Shown here one piece after another: positions 31,738 through 40,073 of a stretch of DNA of 64,000 nt. This DNA is from Microbacterium dauci (GTDB lineage: Bacteria > Actinomycetota > Actinomycetes > Actinomycetales > Microbacteriaceae), in NCBI RefSeq assembly GCF_030065535.1, contig NZ_JASJND010000004.1:248001-312000 (forward strand), written 5' to 3'. The notes beneath the pieces were generated by a model, which ran no database searches, was not told where the DNA came from, and worked only from the letters and a program-made list of their open reading frames with translations. Made by a program: the position numbers and the translations under genes. Position 1 is the stretch's first letter; every line of letters begins with the position of its first letter.

Positions 31738-32076
31738 GTGCTGACGCGCGGGCATCGCATCACCCGCGGAGCGGACTACCGGGCCGTCGTCCGCGGTGGC
31801 GCCCGGTGTGCCGGATCGCACACCGTGACCCACGTCGTCAGTACCTCGGCACAACGCCCCCCACGCTTCGGCTTCATCGTGAGCAAGCACGTGGGGGGCG
31901 CTGTCGTACGCAATACCGTCCGTCGCCGACTCAAGGCGATCTGTGCCGAGGCGCTTCCGGGCGTTCGCGACGGCGCCGACATCGTGATCCGCGCACTCCC
32001 GTCGTCCGCGACCGCCGACTTCTCGGCGCTGCGGGCGGAGGTCCTGCGCTGCCTCGACCGGAAGGCGGCGGTGTGA
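31738..32076 (+). CDS. rnpA: Ribonuclease P protein component
   Basis: A 112-residue basic protein that assists the catalytic RNA in maturing tRNA 5' ends. The RNR motif region is GAVVRNTVRRRLKAI, preceded by FGFIVSKHVG. The GTG at 31738 gives the family N-terminus (LTRGHRITRGADYRAVV) and lies ten bases after rpmH. The longer upstream frame overlaps rpmH and is not used. Its stop overlaps the yidD start. Confidence 0.95.
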   Translation: MLTRGHRITRGADYRAVVRGGARCAGSHTVTHVVSTSAQRPPRFGFIVSKHVGGAVVRNTVRRRLKAICAEALPGVRDGADIVIRALPSSATADFSALRAEVLRCLDRKAAV

Positions 32077-32429
32077 GCACGTCGACACTGCCGTCGTACA
32101 CCCGGGGTGAGGCCGTCTTCGTTCCGGCATCCGTCGTCGCAGCCGTCCCGCTGGTCCCCCGCAACCTCGTCATCGGCTTCCTCCATGGTTACCGTGCGAC
32201 TGTGTCACGTGTGTACGGCGACGTCTGCAAGTACTACCCCTCGTGTTCTGCCTACGCTGTCGGCGCAGTGCAGCAGCACGGGGTGGTGAAGGGCGTCGCA
32301 CTGACGGCCGGCAGACTCGCACGCTGCCACCCGTGGGCCGCCGGCGGCATCGACGACGTGCCGGCACATGCGCACTTCCCGCACCAATTGACTTCGCACG
32401 GATTCGTCGTGCCCCTCAGAAAGGACTGA
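32073..32429 (+). CDS. yidD: Membrane protein insertion efficiency factor YidD
   Basis: A 118-residue protein of the YidD family, which aids insertion of inner-membrane proteins by YidC. The signature YRATVSRVYGDVCKYYPSCSAYA and GVVKGVALTAGRLARCHPW are present. The N-terminus is extended by about 30 residues relative to minimal members, and the C-terminus is longer too. The GTG at 32073 overlaps the rnpA stop (GTGTGA). Confidence 0.93.
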   Translation: MSTSTLPSYTRGEAVFVPASVVAAVPLVPRNLVIGFLHGYRATVSRVYGDVCKYYPSCSAYAVGAVQQHGVVKGVALTAGRLARCHPWAAGGIDDVPAHAHFPHQLTSHGFVVPLRKD

Positions 32430-32432
32430 TCC

Positions 32433-33614
32433 TTGCTGGATCTCTTCGCCGCGACGCAGGCTGTTCTCGCCTCGACCGCGACTCCGACTCCCGTGGTGCC
32501 GAACCCCACGACGGCGCCTCCCGGAGGCATGGACTTCTTCAGCACGATCATGTGGCCCTTCAAGTGGGTCGTCGAGGCGATCCTCTTCGTCTGGCACTGG
32601 ATCTTCACAGCGATCGGTCTGGCACCGGATGCCGGTCTGACCTGGGTTTTGTCGATCGTCGGCCTCGTCATCGTGGTGCGATCTGCGCTGATCCCGCTGT
32701 TCGTCCGCCAGATCAAGAGCCAGCGGAAGATGCTCGAGCTCGCGCCCGAGATGCGCAAGATCCAGGAGCGCTACCGCGGCAAAACCGACCAGCTCTCGCG
32801 TGAAGCCATGAGCCGCGAGACCATGGCGATGTACAAGAAGCACGGGACGACGCCGTTCTCGAGCTGCATGCCGCTCCTCGTGCAGATGCCGATCCTCCTC
32901 GGCATGTTCTACGTCCTCAGCGACGTCAAGAAGCACGCGGAGTGGGGCGTCGGCGGCGTCGGCCTGCTGAACGTCGAGCTCACCAAGCAGTTCTACGACG
33001 CACAGCTGTTCGGCGTCGCTCCCCTGCACGTGAACATGACCGAGGCGTGGGGCAACGGTCAGACCGTCACCGTCGTGATCCTGATCATCCTCGTCATCCT
33101 GATGATCGCGTCGCAGTTCTTCACGCAGCTGCAGATCATCTCGAAGAACCTCTCGCCCGAGGCCAAGACCGGCCAGGCGTACCAGATGCAGCGCATCATG
33201 CTCTACATCCTGCCGCTGGCGTTCGTCTTCTCGGGTGTCTTCTTCCCGCTCGGTGTCGTCATGTACTGGTTCGTCTCGAACCTCTGGACCATGGCGCAGC
33301 AGTTCATCGTCATCCACAACATGCCGACGCCCGGCTCCGAGGCAGCGAAGGCCCGTGAGGAGCGGCTCGCGAAGCGCGGCAAGGCGCTGGATGCCAAGGG
33401 TCGGGTCATCCCGATGGAGAAGTACGAGGCCGAGCAGCAGCGCCTGGTCGAAGAGGCCGAGAAGAAGAAGGCCGAGCAGCCGAAGCGCCAGCAGCCGATG
33501 GGCAAGCAGCGCGCGAAGAAGCAGGCCCAGAAGGGCAAGCCGGACGGAAAGACGAACGGTACGCCCGGCGAGACACCGACCGACGACTCGCCCAAGGGAG
33601 GGAGCGCATCGTGA
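32433..33614 (+). CDS. yidC: Membrane protein insertase YidC
   Basis: A 393-residue insertase/chaperone of the Oxa1 superfamily. It has the conserved core of five helices: GLVIVVRSALIPLFVRQIKSQRKM with the groove arginine, SCMPLLVQMPILLGMFYVLSD, and PLAFVFSGVFFPLGVVMYWFVSNLWTMAQQF. The tail is long and basic (KKKAEQPKRQQPMGKQRAKKQ), which in Gram-positives contacts ribosomes. The TTG start at 32433 sits three bases after yidD. Confidence 0.95.
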   Translation: MLDLFAATQAVLASTATPTPVVPNPTTAPPGGMDFFSTIMWPFKWVVEAILFVWHWIFTAIGLAPDAGLTWVLSIVGLVIVVRSALIPLFVRQIKSQRKMLELAPEMRKIQERYRGKTDQLSREAMSRETMAMYKKHGTTPFSSCMPLLVQMPILLGMFYVLSDVKKHAEWGVGGVGLLNVELTKQFYDAQLFGVAPLHVNMTEAWGNGQTVTVVILIILVILMIASQFFTQLQIISKNLSPEAKTGQAYQMQRIMLYILPLAFVFSGVFFPLGVVMYWFVSNLWTMAQQFIVIHNMPTPGSEAAKAREERLAKRGKALDAKGRVIPMEKYEAEQQRLVEEAEKKKAEQPKRQQPMGKQRAKKQAQKGKPDGKTNGTPGETPTDDSPKGGSAS

Positions 33615-34114
33615 CGAACGTTGAGCAGAGCGGTGACGCTCGGGTGCCGGCATCCGTCGAGCAGCTCGAGCAGGAAGGCGACATCGCCGCTGACTACCTC
33701 GAGGGCATCCTCGACATCGCCGACATCGACGGCGACCTCGCCATGGACGTCCGCAGTGGACGTGCGTACGTCTCCGTCGAAAATGACGACCCCGCGGCGC
33801 TCGCTCTGCTGTCGGATCCCGACACCGTCCAGGCGCTGCAGGAGCTGACCCGTCTCGCCGTGCAGGCGAAGACCGGGCAGTTCTCGCGACTCATCCTCGA
33901 CATCGCCGGCTCGCGCGACGCACGGCAGGACCAGCTCGCTGCGCTCGTCGATCGTGCGATCGCCCGCCTCGACGAAGGTGCGTCGCAGGCGTCGCTGCCC
34001 GCGATGTCGAGCTACGAGCGAAAGCTCATCCACGACATCGTGGCTGAGCGAGGGCTCGTGTCGGAGTCGTACGGCGAGGGCGCGACGCGTCACACCGTCA
34101 TCCGTCGCGGCTGA
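33611..34114 (+). CDS. khpB: RNA-binding protein KhpB/Jag
   Basis: A 167-residue protein with an N-terminal KH-type region (DYLEGILDIADIDGDLAMDVRSGRAYVSV) and a C-terminal R3H domain with SSYERKLIHDIVAER. KhpB with KhpA binds RNA and influences division and envelope homeostasis. The extra Jag N-terminal domain of Firmicutes is missing, as in other Actinobacteria. It overlaps yidC by GTGA. Confidence 0.92.
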   Translation: MTNVEQSGDARVPASVEQLEQEGDIAADYLEGILDIADIDGDLAMDVRSGRAYVSVENDDPAALALLSDPDTVQALQELTRLAVQAKTGQFSRLILDIAGSRDARQDQLAALVDRAIARLDEGASQASLPAMSSYERKLIHDIVAERGLVSESYGEGATRHTVIRRG

Positions 34115-34119
34115 GTTCC

Positions 34120-34770
34120 GTGTCCGACGTTTCACGTGAAACATCCGTCCTCGAGTCCGAGCCGGATGCCGCAGCGACGGTCTTCGGACCGCAGCTCGAG
34201 CTCGCACGCCGATTCACGGCAGCACTGGCCGATCAGGGCGAAGAGCGCGGGCTGATCGGCCCGCTCGAACTTCCGCGGCTGTGGACCCGACACATCCTGA
34301 ACAGCGCCGTCGCGGCGCCGCTCTTCGAGGCCGGCGCCCGCGTCGGTGACATCGGTTCGGGGGCCGGTCTTCCGGGACTCGTGCTCGCAATCGCACGTCC
34401 CGATGTGCGCTGGGTGCTCATCGAACCGATGGAGCGTCGCATCGCGTGGCTGACGGAGCAGGTGGCTGCACTCGAGCTCACCAACGTCGAGGTCGTGCGC
34501 GCCCGTGGCGAGGAGTGGGTCGAGGGTCCGGTCCTCGACGCCGTTACCGCACGTGCAGTGAGCGCGCTGCGCACACTCATCCCGCTGACCGCACCGCTCG
34601 TGCGTGATGGCGGCGAGCTCGTGCTTCTCAAGGGCGCGAATGCGGCGAACGAGATCACCGCGGCCGAGAAGCAGATCCGGAAGTTCCGCCTGACCGACGT
34701 GCGCGTCGAGCCGGTGGGTGAGGGCGTCATCGACGAACCCACCCGCGTGATCCGGGCGACGGTCCGCTGA
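34120..34770 (+). CDS. rsmG: 16S rRNA (guanine-N7) methyltransferase RsmG
   Basis: A 216-residue SAM-dependent methyltransferase that modifies G527 of 16S rRNA; loss gives streptomycin resistance. The SAM motif is VGDIGSGAGLPGLVLAIARP, followed by EPMERRIAWLTEQ. The N-terminus SDVSRETS is translated from a parS site, a known constraint in this gene. It starts with GTG five bases after khpB. Confidence 0.95.
   Translation: MSDVSRETSVLESEPDAAATVFGPQLELARRFTAALADQGEERGLIGPLELPRLWTRHILNSAVAAPLFEAGARVGDIGSGAGLPGLVLAIARPDVRWVLIEPMERRIAWLTEQVAALELTNVEVVRARGEEWVEGPVLDAVTARAVSALRTLIPLTAPLVRDGGELVLLKGANAANEITAAEKQIRKFRLTDVRVEPVGEGVIDEPTRVIRATVR
34129..34142. promoter_or_regulatory. parS: parS site 1 (inside rsmG)
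   Basis: GTTTCACGTGAAAC, a perfect palindrome, lies in codons 4-8 of rsmG and encodes VSRET. ParB binds here to load clamps on the origin region. Confidence 0.95.
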
Positions 34771-34771
34771 C

Positions 34772-34785
34772 GTTTCACGTGAAAC
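34772..34785. promoter_or_regulatory. parS: parS site 2
   Basis: GTTTCACGTGAAAC, two bases after the rsmG stop, is identical to site 1 in its 14-bp core. Confidence 0.95.
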
Positions 34786-34814
34786 ATCGCTTCATCGGTT
34801 CAGACTGGCTGCGA

Positions 34815-34830
34815 TGTTTCACGTGAAACA
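34815..34830. promoter_or_regulatory. parS: parS site 3 (full 16-bp palindrome)
   Basis: TGTTTCACGTGAAACA is the complete 16-bp consensus, in the rsmG-parA gap 44 bases after site 2. Confidence 0.96.
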
Positions 34831-34883
34831 CGCCGGGAGCGGCATCCGCCGGGCGGTCGCTTCGTGCTCATGACGAATCGACC

Positions 34884-34897
34884 GTTTCACGTGAAAC
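34884..34897. promoter_or_regulatory. parS: parS site 4, upstream of the parA promoter
   Basis: The GTTTCACGTGAAAC core lies about 31 bases before a TACAGT -10-like hexamer (34929-34934) for parA. ParB loaded here may repress parAB. Confidence 0.95.
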
Positions 34898-34966
34898 ATG
34901 AGCCACCGGCAATGACGGTGTCCTCGACTACAGTGGGATGGTCCTCGAGAACGACAGGAGTTACAG

Positions 34967-35893
34967 GTGCAGGAATCGGAGAACGCGACCGCACCCGCAC
35001 CCTTCTCTTTCGACGACAGCCCGATCGCGCGGGAACTCGCAGATCTGACGTCGCGTCGGAAGGCACTCGCTGACGTGCACCTCGAATTCGACGGCACGAC
35101 CCGCGTAATCACCGTCTCGAACCAGAAGGGCGGGGTCGGGAAGACCACGACCACCGTCAATCTCGCCGCGGGCCTGGCATCGGTCGGTGCCCGCGTCCTC
35201 GTGATCGACCTCGATCCGCAGGGGAACGCGTCCACCGCCCTCGGTGTGCCGCATCACGCCGATGTGCCCAGCATCTACGACGTCCTTATCGACGAGGAGC
35301 CGCTCGCTGACGTCGTGCAGGAGAGCCCGGAGTCGCCGAATCTGCTGTGCGCGCCGAGCACGATCCACCTGGCGGGCGCGGAAATCGAGTTGGTGTCGCG
35401 CGTCGCACGCGAACACCGCCTGCGGACGGCGCTCGAGACCTACACCGCCGAGCACCACGTGGACTTCATCTTCATCGATTGCCCGCCGTCGCTCGGCTTG
35501 CTCACGATCAACGCCTTCACGGCGGCGACCGAGGTGCTGATCCCCATCCAGTGCGAGTACTACGCACTCGAAGGCCTCAGCCAGCTACTCGGCAGTGTCA
35601 CGATGATCCAGAAGCACCTCAATACGAAGCTCCACCTGTCGACGATTCTGCTCACGATGTACGACGGACGTACGCGTCTTGCGCAGCAGGTGGCCGACGA
35701 GGTGCGCACGCACTTCCCGGAGCAGGTGCTCACCACCGTCATCCCGCGGTCGGTGCGGGTTTCCGAGGCGCCGAGCTTCGGGCAGACGGTCATCGCCTAC
35801 GACGGGCAGTCCGCGGGCGCCGTCGCCTACCGCGAAGCGGCGGTAGAGATCGTGACCAAGGGTCAGCAGCGTACGAACGAAGGGGCTCAGTGA
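34967..35893 (+). CDS. parA: Chromosome partitioning ATPase ParA (Soj)
   Basis: A 308-residue deviant Walker A ATPase that drives origin segregation. The motif is SNQKGGVGKTTTTVNLAAGLA with Lys54 and Lys59. Walker B-type DFIFIDCPPSLGLLTINAF and the dimer/DNA-binding C-terminal half are intact. The GTG at 34967 follows AGGAG. The stop TGA shares one base with the parB ATG. Confidence 0.97.
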   Translation: MQESENATAPAPFSFDDSPIARELADLTSRRKALADVHLEFDGTTRVITVSNQKGGVGKTTTTVNLAAGLASVGARVLVIDLDPQGNASTALGVPHHADVPSIYDVLIDEEPLADVVQESPESPNLLCAPSTIHLAGAEIELVSRVAREHRLRTALETYTAEHHVDFIFIDCPPSLGLLTINAFTAATEVLIPIQCEYYALEGLSQLLGSVTMIQKHLNTKLHLSTILLTMYDGRTRLAQQVADEVRTHFPEQVLTTVIPRSVRVSEAPSFGQTVIAYDGQSAGAVAYREAAVEIVTKGQQRTNEGAQ

Positions 35894-36867
35894 TGGCCAA
35901 GCGAACCGGACTGGGCCGAGGCATCGGCGCACTCATCCCCACGGCGGACTCGAGCGAGTCGCGCCCGGTCGACGTCTTCTTCCCCGGCGCGAAGACGGTC
36001 ATCGAGGATTCGACTCCTGCGGGGGAGGCGGCGGAGACGGATGCCGCGGCCGACCTCGTCGCCGTCCCCGGCACCCGACTCATCCAGGTCGACCCGAATG
36101 CGATCGTCCCGAACCCGCGGCAGCCGCGCACGAACTTCGACGCCGACGACCTCGCGGAGCTCGTCCACAGTGTGCGCGAGTTCGGCGTGCTGCAGCCGGT
36201 CGTCGTCCGTCTCAATGAGGACGGCGACTACGAGCTCATCATGGGTGAACGTCGCACCCGCGCGTCGCGGGAAGCCGGCCTCACCTCGATCCCGGCGATC
36301 CTGCGCGAGACCGAGGACGAGCACCTCCTCCGCGACGCGCTCCTCGAGAACCTGCACCGTTCGCAGCTCAACCCGTTGGAAGAGGCCTCGGCGTACCAGC
36401 AGCTGCTCGAGGACTTCGGGATCACCCAGGAGGAACTCGCCGGGCGGATCGGACGCTCGCGTCCGCAGATCAGCAACACGATCCGTCTCCTGAAGCTCCC
36501 GGTGCCGGTACAGCAGCGCGTCGCGGCAGGCGTGCTCAGCGCGGGCCACGCGCGAGCGATCCTGTCGCTCGACACCGTCGACGGCATGCAGCGCCTCGCC
36601 GACAAGATCGTCAACGAGGACCTCTCGGTGCGCGCGGCCGAGGCCGCAGCGAAGACGTCGGGCAACCGGGTCGCCGTTCCGCCGAAGGCCGGCGGGCGTC
36701 GCGGGCACCTCGACGAGGTCGCGGAGCGACTGGGCGATCGGCTCAACACACGCGTCAAGATCTCGTTGTCTGCCCGAAAAGGCCAGATCAGCATTGATTT
36801 CGCGACGATCCAGGATCTGAATCGCATTCTCGCCGAGCTCGGTGAAACCGAGTACGGCGCACGCTGA
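35893..36867 (+). CDS. parB: Chromosome partitioning protein ParB
   Basis: A CTP-dependent parS-binding clamp of 324 residues. The N-terminal RTGLGRGIGALIP segment stimulates ParA. The CTP domain includes NPRQPRTNF, YELIMGERRTRAS and LLENLHRSQLNPLEEA. The central helix-turn-helix (ITQEELAGRIGRSRPQISNTIRLLKLP) recognises parS. The C-terminal dimer domain ends ILAELGETEYGAR. The ATG at 35893 overlaps the parA stop; an upstream frame extension lies within parA and is not used. Confidence 0.97.
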   Translation: MAKRTGLGRGIGALIPTADSSESRPVDVFFPGAKTVIEDSTPAGEAAETDAAADLVAVPGTRLIQVDPNAIVPNPRQPRTNFDADDLAELVHSVREFGVLQPVVVRLNEDGDYELIMGERRTRASREAGLTSIPAILRETEDEHLLRDALLENLHRSQLNPLEEASAYQQLLEDFGITQEELAGRIGRSRPQISNTIRLLKLPVPVQQRVAAGVLSAGHARAILSLDTVDGMQRLADKIVNEDLSVRAAEAAAKTSGNRVAVPPKAGGRRGHLDEVAERLGDRLNTRVKISLSARKGQISIDFATIQDLNRILAELGETEYGAR

Positions 36868-36931
36868 CGCGGCATCCGATTCCTGTCCACACGCGGCCCG
36901 CGACGTCGGCAGACGCGCGTAGCCTGGAGGG

Positions 36932-37267
36932 GTGACCGACCAGCCGAACCTCCCCCGTCGCGCCAGCCTCGAGCTGCTGCGCGCCGAGGCCGGTGACGAG
37001 CTGTCGGTCCTCATCGAGGAGCGCCTGCGCGACGGTGAGGATCCGTGGGACTTCATGGAAGACCTCCCCAGCGTCGATGAGCTCGTCGTCTTGACTCTCC
37101 GCGCCGAGAACATCGCGGCGGACGGTGGCCAACGGCCGACCGAGGCCCGGAACTACCGAGTGCTTCGGCAGATCGCGCTCGACTTTCCACCGCTGAGTCC
37201 CGCCGTTTGGCGCCTGCTCGGCAGTGAGCCGCACCGCACGTGGGATCTCTCGGTCCGAGCGTCCTGA
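36932..37267 (+). CDS. Conserved hypothetical protein
   Basis: A 111-residue soluble, acidic protein (ELSVLIEERLRDGEDPWDFMEDLPSVDELVVLTLRAENI, then NYRVLRQIALDFPPLSPAVWRLL). No family is recognised and no membrane or metal motif is seen. The GTG at 36932 lies seven bases after TAGCCT (36920-36925), the leaderless pattern. It sits between parB and another unassigned gene. Confidence 0.7.
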   Translation: MTDQPNLPRRASLELLRAEAGDELSVLIEERLRDGEDPWDFMEDLPSVDELVVLTLRAENIAADGGQRPTEARNYRVLRQIALDFPPLSPAVWRLLGSEPHRTWDLSVRAS

Positions 37268-37293
37268 GCGCCGAGGTCGCGTAGCCTGAATGT

Positions 37294-38532
37294 GTGCGAA
37301 CCCCGACACCGTCCGCCGCGTCGCTCTACTTCGATCCAATCGCTGATCAGGGATTCTCTGCGAATCGCATCATCGAGGAGCTGCAGCGCCGTCGGATCCC
37401 GGCGGTCGTGCTCGATGCCGACCACCCGGACGGCCCGCTCGCCCGCGTCGCCGTGGACGAGCGTGGTGATCTCATCGTCGTGTCGACAGACGGGTCGATG
37501 GTGACGACGGATGCCGCTGCCGTCATCACTTCGCTCGCGGCGGCGTGGGGTGTCGGCCTCGTCCTGGAGGCGGAGCACGTCTTCCACGCCGCCGATTTCG
37601 GTGGTGACGCCATCGATGGCCTGGTGGCCGAAGAACACGACCGCAGCGGTGCGACGGTCGTGTATGTCGTCGGCGGCGCCGTGCCGATCGACCCCGCACG
37701 GCGGCTCGAGATCGCTGCGCAGCTTGAATCCTCTGTCACGATCGTGCCGGCGGACGATACGCACCTCGTCGTTCCGCACGGCGAAGTGAGGGACTACTGG
37801 CTTCCCGCCCAACGCCCGGTGGTCGCCGTGCGGCACGATGCGGGCTCACTCGTCGTCGACATCTTCAGCACCTCGGGCCTCCGGACGACGGGGCCGGTGC
37901 GCGAGCGGATGGCGATGCGTGCGCTGCCTGACGTGCGACTGCACTGGCACACGGGGTGGCTCCCCGTCCTCGCAGGTGACGGCGAGATCGCAGCCGTTCA
38001 GCGACTGCTGGCGCGCGGAACCGTTTCGGGTGGATTGTTCTCCGGTGACGAGCGTGACATCGAGCCGGGCCTCGGCGAACTCGGCACCTCGCGCGCTGTG
38101 ATCGACGACGTGCTGGACCGCTCCGACGACCCGGAACTGGTGCCGACAGTCGTCGCAGCACTCCGAGTGCCGACCGTCGTCGGGTCGCTCGTCGAACGCT
38201 CGGTCCATGTGGACACGCTCCCCGGCGCGCAGCGTGTCGAACGCACCGGGATCGGGCGGATGGTGTGGGAGCAGACGATCGCGCCGGCTCGCGGATCGTC
38301 GTGGTGGGCACGATGGCAGCGGATGCCGCATCGCCGCCCACGACTCGCTGCGGTACTCACCCTTCTCGAAGCCCTGGTGACGATCGCGATGGTGTCGCTT
38401 CTCCTGACGGCGCCGCCGACCGGACCATGGGACGTGGTGTTGTGGGTCGTGGCATCCGTTCTCGCTATCGACGTCGTGAGCGACATCGTCCTCCTGGTCG
38501 CACTGGCGATGCGACGCCGACGTTTCACGTGA
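37294..38532 (+). CDS. Unassigned protein with two C-terminal membrane helices
   Basis: A 412-residue protein. The first 340 residues look soluble, with alternating alpha/beta character (GATVVYVVGGAVPIDPARRLEIAAQLESSVTIVPAD) and no recognised motif. Two membrane helices follow (LAAVLTLLEALVTIAMVSLLLT, then VVLWVVASVLAIDVVSDIVLLVALAM), ending RRRRFT. The GTG at 37294 is seven bases after TAGCCT (37282-37287), suggesting a leaderless start. The last codons overlap a parS site. The N-terminal region could be a degenerate Rossmann-like domain; I cannot assign it. Confidence 0.7.
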   Translation: MRTPTPSAASLYFDPIADQGFSANRIIEELQRRRIPAVVLDADHPDGPLARVAVDERGDLIVVSTDGSMVTTDAAAVITSLAAAWGVGLVLEAEHVFHAADFGGDAIDGLVAEEHDRSGATVVYVVGGAVPIDPARRLEIAAQLESSVTIVPADDTHLVVPHGEVRDYWLPAQRPVVAVRHDAGSLVVDIFSTSGLRTTGPVRERMAMRALPDVRLHWHTGWLPVLAGDGEIAAVQRLLARGTVSGGLFSGDERDIEPGLGELGTSRAVIDDVLDRSDDPELVPTVVAALRVPTVVGSLVERSVHVDTLPGAQRVERTGIGRMVWEQTIAPARGSSWWARWQRMPHRRPRLAAVLTLLEALVTIAMVSLLLTAPPTGPWDVVLWVVASVLAIDVVSDIVLLVALAMRRRRFT

Positions 38533-38535
38533 AAC
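38522..38535. promoter_or_regulatory. parS: parS site 5 (end of the 37294-38532 gene)
   Basis: GTTTCACGTGAAAC overlaps the stop of the unassigned membrane gene, about 3.6 kb from site 4, and precedes a terminator. Confidence 0.95.
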
Positions 38536-38538
38536 GAC

Positions 38539-38571
38539 GAAGCGCCCGGCGACGGATCGCACGGGCGCTTC
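38539..38571. terminator. Bidirectional terminator between the parB-side genes and trxA
   Basis: A perfect 10-bp inverted repeat, GAAGCGCCCG (38539-38548) and CGGGCGCTTC (38562-38571), has a 13-base loop between convergent genes. No long T-run follows, as is common in high-GC genomes. Confidence 0.75.
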
Positions 38572-38584
38572 GGGGGAGCGTGGG

Positions 38585-38908
38585 TCAGCCGATGTAGGCG
38601 GCGAGGTCCTGCTCGAGGGCGAACTTGGGCTTCGCGCCGATGATCGTCTTCTCGACCTCACCCTTGTTGAAGACCTTCATCGCGGGGATCGAAGTGATCT
38701 GGTACTCCATCGCGAGATTGGGGTTCTCGTCGACGTTGAGCTTCAGGACCGTGATCTTCTCGGGGTTCTCGGTCTGGATCTCGTCGAGGATCGGCCCGAC
38801 CATGCGACAGGGTCCGCACCAGGCTGCCCAGAAGTCCACCAGTACGGGGCCTTCGGCGTCGATGACGTCCTGCTGCCAGGTGCTCTCGCTCGTGGCCTTG
38901 GCGGTCAT
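38585..38908 (-). CDS. trxA: Thioredoxin
   Basis: A 107-residue disulfide reductase carrier with the active site WCGPC (Cys31, Cys34) in VDFWAAWCGPCRMVGPILDE, and cis-Pro loop ITSIPAMKVF. It has AAGGAG before the ATG. It receives electrons from the adjacent thioredoxin reductase; the pair sits beside the origin in many Actinobacteria. Confidence 0.97.
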   Translation of the reverse strand: MTAKATSESTWQQDVIDAEGPVLVDFWAAWCGPCRMVGPILDEIQTENPEKITVLKLNVDENPNLAMEYQITSIPAMKVFNKGEVEKTIIGAKPKFALEQDLAAYIG

Positions 38909-38983
38909 ATCTGTGTCTCCTTCGGAATCGACACGGTGTGTGTCAGTGTTCGGAACGCGGGGGAAGCCTGGATTGTTCCGGGC

Positions 38984-39964
38984 TCAGACGGCGGCGGGAA
39001 GTCCGTCGATCTCGGCGGCATCCACTGCCGGTGAGCCCGCGTCGCCACGTCCGGCGAGGTAGTGCTCGAGGTCGAGGGCGGCGATGGTGCCGCTGCCAGC
39101 AGCGGTGACCGCCTGACGGTAGGTGTCGTCGATCACGTCGCCAGCGGCGAAGACGCCCGTGACGGAGGTCTTCGACGTGCGACCGTCGACCCAGATGGTG
39201 CCGTGTTCGGTGAGGTCGAGCACGCCGTGCACGAGGTGCGTGCGCGGGTCGTGGCCGATCGCGACGAAGACACCCTCGAGGTCGAGCTCGCGCGTGCTGC
39301 CGTCGACGGTGTCGCGGAGGACGACGCCCGTGACCGCGTCATCGCCGAGGATGTCGACGATCTCGCTGTTCCAGACGAACTCGATCTTCTCGTTCGCCAT
39401 GGCGCGGTCCTGCATGATCTTGGAGGCGCGCAGCTCGTCACGACGGTGGATCACATAGACCTTCGAGGCGAACTTGGTGAGGAACGTCGCCTCTTCCATC
39501 GCCGAGTCGCCGCCGCCGACGACGGCGATCGCCTTCTCGCGGAAGAAGAACCCATCGCACGTGGCGCAGTACGAGACGCCGCGACCGGACAGGCGCGACT
39601 CGCCCTCGATGCCGATCTTGCGCGGCGCGGAGCCCGTCGCGAAGACGATCGCCTCGGCCTCATGGGTGACACCGCTGCCGAGCGTGACCGACTTGATGTC
39701 ACCCGAGAAATCAACTGCCGTGACGTCGTCGTACGCGACGGTGGCACCGAACTTCTCGGCCTGCTCCTGCATCTTCGCCATCAGGTCGGGCCCCATGACG
39801 CCCTCGGGGAACCCGGGGAAGTTCTCGACCTCGGTCGTGTTCATGAGCTCGCCGCCGACTTCGACGGAGCTGGCCACGACGAGGGGGGACAGGTTCGCGC
39901 GTGCCGCGTAGATCGCGGCCGTGAAACCCGCGGGGCCGGAGCCGATGATGATGACCTTGTGCAC
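38984..39964 (-). CDS. trxB: Thioredoxin reductase
   Basis: An NADPH-dependent flavoenzyme of 326 residues that reduces thioredoxin. FAD site GSGPAGFTAAIYAARA, redox pair Cys133 and Cys136 (SYCATCDGFFF), NADPH site GGGDSAMEEATFL, and the second FAD motif TGVFAAGDVIDDTYRQAVTAAGSG. The GTG at 39964 has AAGGGA upstream and gives the canonical N-terminus; the frame continues 18 codons upstream without homology. Confidence 0.97.
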   Translation of the reverse strand: MHKVIIIGSGPAGFTAAIYAARANLSPLVVASSVEVGGELMNTTEVENFPGFPEGVMGPDLMAKMQEQAEKFGATVAYDDVTAVDFSGDIKSVTLGSGVTHEAEAIVFATGSAPRKIGIEGESRLSGRGVSYCATCDGFFFREKAIAVVGGGDSAMEEATFLTKFASKVYVIHRRDELRASKIMQDRAMANEKIEFVWNSEIVDILGDDAVTGVVLRDTVDGSTRELDLEGVFVAIGHDPRTHLVHGVLDLTEHGTIWVDGRTSKTSVTGVFAAGDVIDDTYRQAVTAAGSGTIAALDLEHYLAGRGDAGSPAVDAAEIDGLPAAV

Positions 39965-40073
39965 GCTGCATCCCTTCTCTTCCGGAGCGATGTTCGCGCT
40001 CCGGACATGTGCAACCAATCGTAGCCGCGCGACATTCCGGCGGGAGTGGGCGCACCGGGCGCACCCGGCGGAC

